DNA of 26,162 nt, taken from Lineolata rhizophorae (taxonomy: Eukaryota; Ascomycota; Dothideomycetes; Lineolatales; Lineolataceae). The stretch covers positions 221,821 through 247,982 of the forward strand of contig MU001686.1 of NCBI GenBank assembly GCA_010093515.1, given 5' to 3'. This document shows positions 1 through 8,950 of this stretch, piece after piece. Position 1 is the first letter of the stretch. Each line of letters starts with the position of its first letter. The notes under the pieces were generated by a model. That model had not been told where the DNA came from. It saw only the letters and a list, made by a program, of their open reading frames with translations, and ran no database searches. Made by a program: the position numbers and the translations under genes.

Positions 1-1060
1 TCCCAGGAGCACATTGCCGCTGAGATCATTCAAATTGATTAAGAATTGGCAGAGATATGGTGGATTGGGTTGAAGTAGTGGCGAAACCAACGCAGCCAGG
101 GGGTCAACGCAGCCAGGGGGTGGACCACGTTACATGCTTATTATCCTTGGAGCAATATCTCCTACATACATCTATCTATTTATCTTGTACTACACGTTAT
201 CTTCTACTCCTTCCACTATCTATACGTGTCTGAATATTCGTATTTTTAAGTCGTGCTGCACTGGCTTGAATGACACCTTCTGTGTGAGAGAGTAGCGAGA
301 GGGTCCCTAAGGGCCGAACTCGTGTTTTAGAAGCAAACAGGGAAATATGGAACTAAGGTGACCCGTTCGGCTAGACTAGTAAATGGGGATGCTAAAAGCC
401 AGTATATCAGGCGCCAAGGATTTTGCGATCAGAGTACGTCAGTGAAGCGAGATGGGTTGGAAATGGATTGATGGCAGTGTCTCGCTCAGTGCTGCCAGAC
501 TGAACTTTCAAAGACTTATTCCAACATGTCGATTGCATGGCTTTCAATTAACTACGCATAGACAGAGTCTACAGGGAAACGCAATTTTCAGGTAGAGATT
601 CATATTATAGTTCAACCGTTTAGAGCAAGCTACTGCATTGAACCCACCCTCCCAAATTGAGTTCCCTTGACCTCCGTCCCTAGTAGCGTAGCCGCGGCAC
701 TAGGGTGCCGGCGAGCGGAGCAACTTTTCCAGGTGATACGGTCCTGTAAAGCCAATCTACCGATCCAATCCGCAGGCCGGGCTTGCTCTGCTTGCCGCAA
801 CGCCCGGGCCCAAACAAGCCAAGCCCCATACCCCGCACCCCACACCCCACACCGCGCACAGGCTGCCAAACTGGGAGAGCTCGGAGGGCCAAGCGAAGCT
901 GTCCGGCACTCCGGCTTCGCCTGCGAGTTGCGGATGGGCCTAGGTTTTGGCCCAAACCGCGTCGGACAGCCGGCTCTTTTAGTTCCCGCCCTGGGGATTT
1001 TCTCTAGATGCCACCTCACCTAACGCGCGTGCCAGCTCCCCCATTGCAACCGTGGATGTA
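1..1060. other. Intergenic region upstream of the transhydrogenase gene
   Basis: No gene can be supported here. Roughly the first 650 bases are mixed in composition. The part from about 690 to 1020 is GC-rich and holds overlapping ORFs on both strands of up to 129 codons, which resemble no protein family and look like by-products of base composition. A run of ACCCC/ACCCAC-like words lies near 825-860. The region probably contains the distal promoter of the gene to the right, and perhaps the tail of a neighbour outside the window. Confidence 0.6.
88..121. repeat. Perfect tandem duplication of a 17-bp unit
   Basis: The unit CAACGCAGCCAGGGGGT occurs twice head to tail (88-104 and 105-121) without a mismatch. 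It lies in otherwise non-repetitive non-coding DNA. It is probably a small replication-slippage duplication; no function is implied. Confidence 0.85.
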
Positions 1061-1068
1061 CCTCCGGC

Positions 1069-1078
1069 ATAAATATAT
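1069..1078 (+). promoter_or_regulatory. TATA-like box upstream of the transhydrogenase gene
   Basis: The motif ATAAATATAT stands alone in GC-rich surroundings about 275 bases before the proposed start codon at 1352. It is followed by pyrimidine-rich sequence of the kind that often marks fungal transcription starts. If it is used, transcription would begin around 1100 and the leader would be about 250 nt. The element is seen directly; its use is inference. Confidence 0.4.
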
Positions 1079-1253
1079 CTGACTCCTTCACCCCCTATCG
1101 GCCACGCCCGCGCGTGCGCCGTTCGCCGCGCCAATTTCCCCCCTGCTGCTCGTGCCATTCACTCGGGTGTTTTCTACTTTGCGCCACCATTTAGCCTCTC
1201 CATTTCTCCCCAAGGATCACGGGATCCGTCCGTTCCATCCCACCCTGTTGCAA

Positions 1254-1313
1254 ATGCCCGCTCCCACCATCAGCGTAGTCCTTCCCTCCTCCTTCCCGTC
1301 CCCTCCGCAATAA
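1254..1313 (+). promoter_or_regulatory. Candidate upstream ORF in the transhydrogenase leader
   Basis: An ATG at 1254 opens a 19-codon reading frame closed by TAA at 1311-1313, 38 bases before the proposed main start. It is rich in Pro and Ser. If transcription starts near the TATA-like box, it would lie in the leader and could lower translation of the main frame. No conservation evidence is available. Confidence 0.3.
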
Positions 1314-1351
1314 CGTACACCCACCTACCTACTTCCTCTCCTCTAGCCACA

Positions 1352-4300
1352 ATGTGGCCGTTCTCCCTGCGCCCGCTACTGCTTCCGCCAACGGCCGCGA
1401 CGGCGCGCGTCGTCGGTGGCAGCAGCGGTAGCAGCAGCTGCCGCGGCGGCGGCAGTGGCACCAGTGGCACTGCGTCATTCCTGCAGCGTGCCGTGTTCGG
1501 CCTCTTCGGTTCGTGCAAGCCCCATCACTTCGGTCAGCACCCTATCACGGCTCCCCGCCATCCCCTCGCCTCTGCCCCAAGGGCCGCCAGGCCAGCCCTA
1601 TGCCCCAGTCTCTCTCTTTTTCCTTCCCACCTGCCGTCCCAGAAATGAGCAAGCTAGCTCGCCCCTTGTTGCGCGCACCATGCAAGGCCGCGGCCGCAGC
1701 GGGAGCTCCCGCCGCAGGAGCTCCACTCCTCGAAGCTAGCTGGACAGCGGGCGGCGCAGTCAGCATGGAACCCAACACAGCAGCCCGATTAGCCTTTCGG
1801 AAAGCTTAAAAGCTAATCTCCTTTACGGCGCGCAGCGCGCGCAGGGAATCTCGCCGCCGTACCGGCGGTACTCCCGCTCGCGTATCGGCCCGCGGCCTCG
1901 AGCGAACCATGGGACCACCGCTACCAGCCGCGCCGCGCCTTCACCACCGCGCGAGGTCGCTCGTCACGGCAGCAGCAACAACCCCACCGGTACCTCAGCG
2001 CCTTCCGGCGCCCGCTGTCGCTCTGCCTCGTCCGCGACCCCGTCAACGTCCTCCCCGCCCTCCTCCATGCCCCGCCCACGCGCGCCATCTCGACGGCCCC
2101 GGCGGCGCCGGTCCCCTACGCCGACCTCGCCGTCGGCATCCCCAAGGAGACGGCCCCGCACGAGCGCCGCGTCGCCATCACGCCGGCCAACGTCGCGCTG
2201 CTGCTCAAGAAGGGCGTTGCGCGCGTGCTGGTCGAGCGGGGCGCCGGCGCCGCGGCCGAGTTCACGGACGCCATGTACGAGGGCGCGGGCGCAACTATGG
2301 TGGATGCGGAGCGCGTCTGGGCCGAGAGCAATGTGGTGCTGAAGGTGCGGGCGCCGAGTGGTGCCGGTGATGGTGGTGGGGAGGTGGGTCTGATTAGGAG
2401 CGGGGCCACGTTGATTTCGTTTCTGTATCCGGCGCAGAACAAGGGGCTGGTGGAGGGGATTGCAAACAGGGGCGCGACCTGTTTTGCCATGGATATGGTG
2501 CCGCGGATCTCGAGGGCGCAGGTCTTTGATGCGTTGAGGTGGGTGTTTTGGGATGACTTCTTGGGGGTAGAGAGAGTGGGGTTTGCGGTTTGGTACGGCA
2601 TGTGCGCTGATGTTTGTGACTGATGCAGTTCTATGGCGAATATTGCGGGGTATAAGGCAGTGCTGGAGGCGTCGAACCATTTTGGGCGGTTTTTGACGGG
2701 ACAGGTTACCGCGGCTGGGTAAGTGGACTGACTGACTGAGTGGAGTTGAGTAAAACGAGCGCTTCGTGCTAATTTTGCGTCCTAGCAAGGTGGTTATTCC
2801 CGCTTTTGATTCCCTATGATATTATTTTGACGGTATTCGCGCACAGATACCCCCGTGTAAAGTGCTTGTAATCGGTGCCGGTGTCGCAGGTCTTAGCGCC
2901 ATTGCCACGGTAAGTTGTCAGCCGCCTCGTGGTGTTTGAAGCTGTATTGATAGTATCTCCAGGCGCGGCGTCTGGGCGCTATTGTCCGTGGTTTTGATAC
3001 CCGTGAAGTCGTTCGTGAGCAGGTCCAGTCTTTGGGTGCCGAGTTCATCGAGGTGGACATGAAAGAGGAAGGATCAGGCACGGGCGGCTACGCAAAAGAG
3101 ATGTCCAAGGAATTCATCGAGGCCGAGATGAGGCTCTTCAAAGATCAGTGTCGGGAGGTAGATATCGTAATTACTACGGCGCTGATTCCAGGGAAACCGG
3201 CGCCAAAGTTGATTACAGAAGAGGTGAGATCCTTTATTCTGGAAGGGACGAGGAGCTGCAGCTGATCGTCGATGTAGATGTTGGACGTGATGAAACCAGG
3301 CTCTGTTGTGGTTGATCTAGCGGCTGAGGCCGGAGGTAACTGCGCAGCGACTTCTCCTGGGAAACTTGTCAGGCACAAGGATGTCACCATTATTGGTGAG
3401 TTGGAGACAAAACTATGTCGTAGAATTTTTGTATTGATATTGAGCAGGCTACACTGATCTTCCCTCGCGTCTTCCGACACAGTCGTCAACGCTGTATTCG
3501 AACAACATCACAAAGTTTCTGCTTTCAATGTCGCCCGAGCCGAAGCACTTCGGGATCGATCTTAACGACGAAGTGGTCCGTGGGGCCATAGTCACCCACA
3601 AGGGCGAGATTCTCCCTCCGGCGCCTCGGCCGGCACCTCCACCTGCGCCCGCAAAGCCAAAGCCTGCAGCGGCGGCTGAGGAAACGAAGGCTTTGACTCC
3701 ATTCCAAAAGACGTCGCGCGACGTTGCAACCGTGACGACTGGAATGGGCACCGCTGTCGCGCTTGGAAAGATGACCGAGCCGATTTTTATGGGCAATGTC
3801 TTCACCTTCGCCCTGGCCGGCTTGATTGGGTACCGCGTAGTCTGGGGCGTCGTTCCCGCGTTGCACTCGCCCCTAATGTCCGTCACAAACGCGATCTCGG
3901 GTCTCGTCGGCGTCGGCGGCTTCTTCATCATGGGTGGCGGACTCCTTCCGGAGACGATTCCGCAGCTGCTTGGCACCATCTCGGTGCTCCTTGCCTTTGT
4001 CAACGTTTCAGGCGGCTTCGTCGTCACTAAACGCATGCTCGACATGTTTAAGCGGCCCACGGACCCGCCAGAGTACCCATGGCTGTGGTCGATCCCAGGT
4101 CTAATCTTCGGCGGTGGCTACCTCGCGGCCGCGAGCACGGGTATGGCGGGACTTGTCCAGGCAGGTTACCTCGTCAGCAGTGTGCTGTGCATTAGCTCTA
4201 TCTCGGGACTATCAACGCAGGCCACGGCACGGCAGGGCAACATGCTAGGCATGCTGGGCGTCGCCTCGGGCGTGTTGGCCTCGTTGGCTGCGGTTGGGTT

Positions 4301-5654
4301 CCCGCCGGACGTGCTGATGCAGTTCGCTGGGGTGGCTGGTATCGGTAGCTTGGTGGGCTTCGCCATCGGCAAGCGCATCACGCCCACAAGTCTGCCGCAG
4401 ACGGTGGCGGCGCTGCACTCGGTCGTCGGGCTTGCGGCCGTGCTGACCAGCATCGGCTCCGTCATGGCGCACGTGGCAACCGACCCGTCGACACTACACC
4501 TAGTTACCGGCTACCTCGGCGTCCTGATCGGCGGCATCACCTTCACCGGCTCCATCGTCGCGTTCCTGAAGCTCGCAGCTAAGATGTCCTCGCGGCCCAC
4601 GATGCTGCCGGGCCGGCACCTCATCAACAGCGCCATGCTGACGGCCAACGTGGCCACCATGGGCGCCTTCGTTACCATGGCGCCCGGCGCGCCCGTCCTC
4701 GCGGCCGGCTGTCTGGCTGCCAACACGGCACTCAGCTTCGCCAAGGGGTGGACAACGACGGCCGCCATCGGCGGCGCCGACATGCCAGTCGTAATCACGG
4801 TGCTGAACGCGTACTCTGGCTTCGCGCTCGTGGCCGAGGGCTTTATGCTGGACAACCCGCTGCTGACGTCGGTGGGGGCCCTCATCGGCGCCTCGGGCTC
4901 CATCCTCTCGTACATCATGTGCCTGGGCATGAACCGGTCACTGACTAACGTGCTCTTCGGCGGTATCGCGGCGCCGCAGGTAGCGGCCAAGATCGAGGGC
5001 GAGGTCCAGAAGACGACGGTGGACGAGACGGTGGACGCGCTCGCGAACGCAGAGAACGTCATCATCGTCGTCGGATACGGGATGGCGGTCGCTAAGGCGC
5101 AGTACGCCATTTCAGAGTTCACTAAGGCGCTGAGGGCTAAGGGGATCAATGTGCGGTTCGCCATCCATCCTGTTGCGGGTAGGATGCCGGGTCAGTGCAA
5201 CGTGCTGCTGGCTGAGGCGGCGGTCCCGTACGATATCGTGCTGGAGATGGACGAGATCAACGATGACTTCCTCGAGACGGATGTCACGCTCGTGATTGGT
5301 GCGAATGACACGGTTAATCCGATTGCGTTGGAGAAGGACTCGCCGATTGCGGGCATGCCGGTGCTGCATGCGTGGAAGAGCAAGCAGGTTGTGGTCATGA
5401 AGCGGAGTATGGCCAGCGGTTATGGTGAGTTCTGGTCTTCACACATTTGTTTGTAGCCGCGTTTTGCGCTGACGAGTCCTTTCTTATGTAGCCGACGTGC
5501 CGAACCCACTGTTCTACAAGCCGAACACGAAGATGTTGTTCGGCGATGCGAAGACGACTTGTGATGGTAAGTTAAAAGCTTTCAGAACTTATGTGGATGA
5601 TGGAAGCTGATTTTAGGCATAGCTATCAAGCAGAACCTCGAGGGCCGCAATTGA
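1352..5654 (+). CDS. NNT: Mitochondrial NAD(P) transhydrogenase (proton-translocating), multi-exon
   Basis: This inner-membrane enzyme uses the proton gradient to transfer hydride from NADH to NADP+, supplying matrix NADPH. The single chain has the animal/fungal order: NAD-binding domain I from about residue 143 (start [18 protein letters not shown] motif near 325), membrane domain II (about 515-970), and NADP-binding domain III ([10 protein letters not shown] near 1004, then [10 protein letters not shown] and GANDTVNP). Proposed exons: 1352-1508, 1845-2538, 2629-2718, 2786-2789, 2847-2909, 2963-3223, 3278-3395, 3448-5424, 5492-5566, 5623-5654; the total is 3471 nt, in frame, 1156 residues. 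Exons from about 2100 on follow the family closely. The 5' end is uncertain: the frame before 2225 has no in-frame ATG back to a stop at 1814, so an upstream exon is required. I chose ATG 1352 (good context, [10 protein letters not shown] start) joined by a branch-like GCTAATC at 1812 and an acceptor at 1844. ATG 1645 ([12 protein letters not shown]) is an alternative, and the resulting presequence is unusually long. The last intron has two in-frame acceptors (5616 and 5622). Confidence 0.93.
2786..2789 (+). other. NNT: Four-nucleotide microexon (CAAG) of the transhydrogenase gene
   Basis: Exon 3 must end at 2718 because GTAAGT follows and reading on meets TAA at once. The next clear coding begins at 2847 ([15 protein letters not shown]), but joining 2718 directly to 2847 gives the wrong frame and a stop. 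Keeping CAAG at 2786-2789 completes GGC and adds AAG, giving the family sequence AAGKIPPCK. It is flanked by a 67-nt intron (branch GCTAAT, acceptor TAG) and a 57-nt intron (donor GTGGTT, acceptor CAG). A variant of 7 nt (donor GTTATT at 2793) would insert one extra Val. This is inferred from frame and family sequence, not from transcript data. Confidence 0.75.
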
Positions 5655-6012
5655 CGATAGTGAGGGAAGGACATCCAGAGGGAGCGTCTCTTCTGACATT
5701 TCGAGTTTTAGATTTTCTTGCAGATAGTGAAGTGCCTGCGGTGCACGTCATGCTATCCTAGACTGAATTTAAGGATCATTTTGGTCGGCTTTTGTTCTTT
5801 GTTTTGCAAGATCTTAATTGGCTGTTTTAGAGTCGGAGTATCCCTCATAGGTACTTCGATTATCTGTCAGTGGGTCTTAGTGATTCGCTGCAAGCGATTG
5901 AAGCGGCTGCTAATGGTAGGTGGCTTGGCACGTGCAAATGTCATACATCCAGGCAGGTACTGATTACTAGTCCTGGGGGGAGTCAAAGCCACAACTGAGG
6001 GCAGATACTGGG

Positions 6013-6022
6013 TAGGTACCTA
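6013..6022. repeat. Palindromic decamer TAGGTACCTA, copy 1
   Basis: This is a perfect 10-bp palindrome in non-coding DNA downstream of the transhydrogenase gene. It is one of three exact copies in the window (the others lie at 7470-7479 and 25801-25810). Confidence 0.8.
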
Positions 6023-7468
6023 TGTTTCGTTTTTCTAAGCTGCTATATTTAAGAAGCTTCGATATCCAACAAGGATCGGCTGGAGGAGGCGCAATCTCAA
6101 CATGGAGTCGAGTACCTCTTCCCGGATATGCAAGAACACATGCGGACGCAGGATGCCAGTTCCGCGAGGAGTACTGAACTCAAGTGTTCATCCTGGCATC
6201 GCCTATCCATCTGAGTTTGTCTAGGTCTTTCATGCCTCCTAACAAATGGCACATAGGTCGCTCCTACCATGTTGCGAAGTTTGGGTAGGGTCGGTTTCCA
6301 GTGGGCCGTGTACGCGGCTGCCTACACTCCTAATTGTTTTGAATGGCCTCGGCGGCTCAGTCACCTTCCAAACCCAAAACACATCTAGGATACGCTCGTT
6401 TCATTACACCAATGCTATGCCATCGACGTCTATCTTCTGCTAACTTTTCACATCCGTTTCAACATCGCAGCCCGCTAATATGCGGTCATACGTCTCCATT
6501 GCCACCAAGCGGTCTTCTAACTCGCTCGGAATGTTGGGTGACTGGCCTTTCTGCGGCAATCTGAAAAACATTGCTGACAGAGGGAGATTTTAATGAAAAA
6601 TATCACTCAAAATGGAAAATGGCCCGACTCTTTGGAATGGCTCTTCTCTATTGATCCGCTGCAGAACTATTCTGCGTATTCAAAATACCACCTACCTCTG
6701 GCGCGGGGGGGTTGAAAATGAACATAATGTGAGTGTGTAGATCTTGAATGGCGGAAATCCGAAATACGTCTTCCGATAATTGGATTAGGTCGTTGGAACT
6801 TCCCTTCCCAACAGAAACTTTATCCGCAGAAGTTGTCAAAGTAGGCCGATCACCTGGTCTCTCCAGAATCACTTATACTAGCTTACGAGATCCAACAATT
6901 GTAACAAGCTATGTTTTCTCGGGCTGTGAACGGCTCGTGTTTTACTCTGAGCCAAAATTTTATCGCGACAAAGTACAGTATGTGCCAAAGTGCGTTATCA
7001 AAATTCGCCCTTAAAGCACTAGATAGCTAAGACTGTGTAGGCACTCTAAACGTAGGATTCTGAGGCTTGGTCAAAAAGGACCGACCCTCCCTAGAACAAA
7101 GTAGATAGCAAATTAGGCAGCTCTTTTACATCCTGGCTATGTAAGTATTACGTGGAAGCATTTTTCTAGAAGCATCCTGTTGTTGTTGTTGTGAAGGAAA
7201 GAAAAGGGAGAGTAAACTAAATGCACTTCGCTGGGGGTGAGGAGTCACGTGAAAGACTGCTGAAAGGGAAAGCAAAAGCAAATTCGGACAGTGACCTCCC
7301 ACTCTTTTACAATAGGTCAACTGGGTGTTGCTCATGTTAGCAAAATACTTCTATTTGTGGAGGCATTGAAGAGTTTGTATCAGGGAGGCTCCGCAGATTG
7401 GGTGATTACAGCACTCATGTGAAGCTAGGCATGAAACTCAAAGATTGTACGTGCCTTCCGGCGTCTAC

Positions 7469-7480
7469 CTAGGTACCTAG
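7469..7480. repeat. Palindromic decamer, copy 2, extended to 12 bp (CTAGGTACCTAG)
   Basis: Here the shared decamer is extended by one base on each side to a 12-bp perfect palindrome and is preceded by CTAC, so ACCTAGGTACCTAG-type words overlap. It lies in non-coding DNA. Confidence 0.8.
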
Positions 7481-8050
7481 CTATTCAAGAATCTCCATTA
7501 TGCACGCTTTAGAGCTCATATTTAATCCTTGCAGTCTTAGCCGTACGGTAAGTTTATAATTAAATGTATTTTCAATAGCATTCTCGTTCCAAGAAATACA
7601 CCTTTTTGCTCGGCGCACCCGTCCTCAAGTTACCTTAGTTTTGTAGGTATGAGAAGCGGTCCCTATCTCTCTGGGATACGTCGCTAAGTATATTAGAGAG
7701 GCAATTTTAGTGCACATTATAAGTTGTAAGGACAAGACGTCGATGCCGTCACGAGTCATGTGAGAAGTACTAAGGCTACATCTAGTCGTACCGACCCTGA
7801 CTTACCATTTTGAAAAGGCGCCATCGGAAATGCTTTTACTTCCAGTAAGATTTGCTATAAGCAATTTAAGGTAGTTTCTGTCCCCGGGTTCCATCGGGCA
7901 CCTAGGCTCTTGGTCTAGTAATTGCGCAAAAAGAATTGCTGTTGACAGCGATGACCTATCGAAAACATGTCAAGATAAACCATGTACTTTAACGAGCAAC
8001 ACCGCGGGGTGGAGAAATAAGCAAAGCTCTGCGAGCGTCAGATTGCCAGT

Positions 8051-8950
8051 TCCCCACCGCGACTGAGCTCCATTGCGTCAGGCGGTGTAATGGTTGGCCT
8101 TGCATGTATGCAGATCTTGTTGCGGAGAGCCAATGCTTCCGAAACAGAGCGAGCAAAGCAAGGCCGAAACCCCCTCCAGAAAAGAGCTCGAGTGGAAAAG
8201 CAATCCGATCTCTCTGTACCGTTCACCACAAGCCTGCAAGGCTCCCCTCGGGCCCCGCCCTCCTACCAGAGTGCAAAAATAGGCCACCCCGTCGGACCCC
8301 ACGAAGACCCCCTGCACCAAGATCACCGCCGCAGCAAGACTCAGACCCACGGCCCTACAACCACCCCAACAACACCGCCCTTCACCCCGCGGGGCCTGCA
8401 ACCGACTCCGGACGCGGCGCCGACTGACGCGCACCACCCACCGCCAAAGCGCCTCGACCGGGGCATGTTTCCATCCCATTCCTTCAGCTGCGGCGCGCGG
8501 GCCCGTCCGCCCGTGGCACCGCGCCACGCGGCCGGCGAGCTGAAAGGCGGCCGGGCAGGCGGACAGACAGGCAGGGCAGGGCACGACTCCGCAGGCGCCG
8601 TGATGCGCGGCCGCCGCGGCGGCAGCGTCGCTGGTTTGGAATCTTGCAGGTGGTGGCACGAGCCCGCGGGAGGGGCGCCCGGTCCGCACAGCGTAGAGGC
8701 GCGAGACCGGTGGCGCAGCCGCGCAGCTAGGCAGCGATGTGGGAAGACGACAAAGCAAGGCGGAAGGACGAAATAGTCCGATTTTGTGTAACCGCGCTCT
8801 GGAAAAGGCTGCTAGGCAGGACTCTTTGACGTGCTGCGAAAAAGCGCCCCGGGGGGCCGGGGCGGCTGCCTTGGCTGTTATGGTGCTGACGCGCGACTTG
8901 GTGGGGATTAATTGGTCGGCATACAGGTATTCCGTACTCCGCATGTGAGT
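8051..8950. other. GC-rich island with long overlapping ORFs on both strands
   Basis: Composition rises sharply compared with the DNA to the left. Open frames of 288 codons (- strand, 8078-8944) and 228 codons (+ strand, 8090-8776) overlap almost completely. Neither translation contains a domain or motif I recognise; both are biased to Arg, Pro, Ala, Gly and Ser, as expected for GC-rich non-coding DNA. I cannot rule out that one is a lineage-specific gene. A GC-rich promoter or a non-coding RNA is also possible. No function is proposed. Confidence 0.4.

Larger units (their letters stand above)
5655..8050. other. Intergenic DNA, moderately AT-rich, no supported gene
   Basis: The first few hundred bases probably carry the 3' UTR and polyadenylation region of the transhydrogenase gene. 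After that only short ORFs occur (up to 88 codons, for example 6748-7014 on +), without recognisable domains, plausible start context or splice structure. Two copies of a TAGGTACCTA palindrome lie here. I see no transposon ends or RNA gene. Confidence 0.6.

Noticed and set aside
1909-2370. 153-codon + frame starting with ATG 1909 inside the transhydrogenase
   Set aside because: It runs in the wrong frame over domain I; the family sequence is in the frame that contains 2225. The long Arg/Pro-rich translation comes from GC-rich coding DNA.
1964-2788. 274-codon - strand frame opposite the transhydrogenase 5' exons
   Set aside because: It is a shadow of the real coding frame; there is no motif, and it ignores the introns seen on the + strand.
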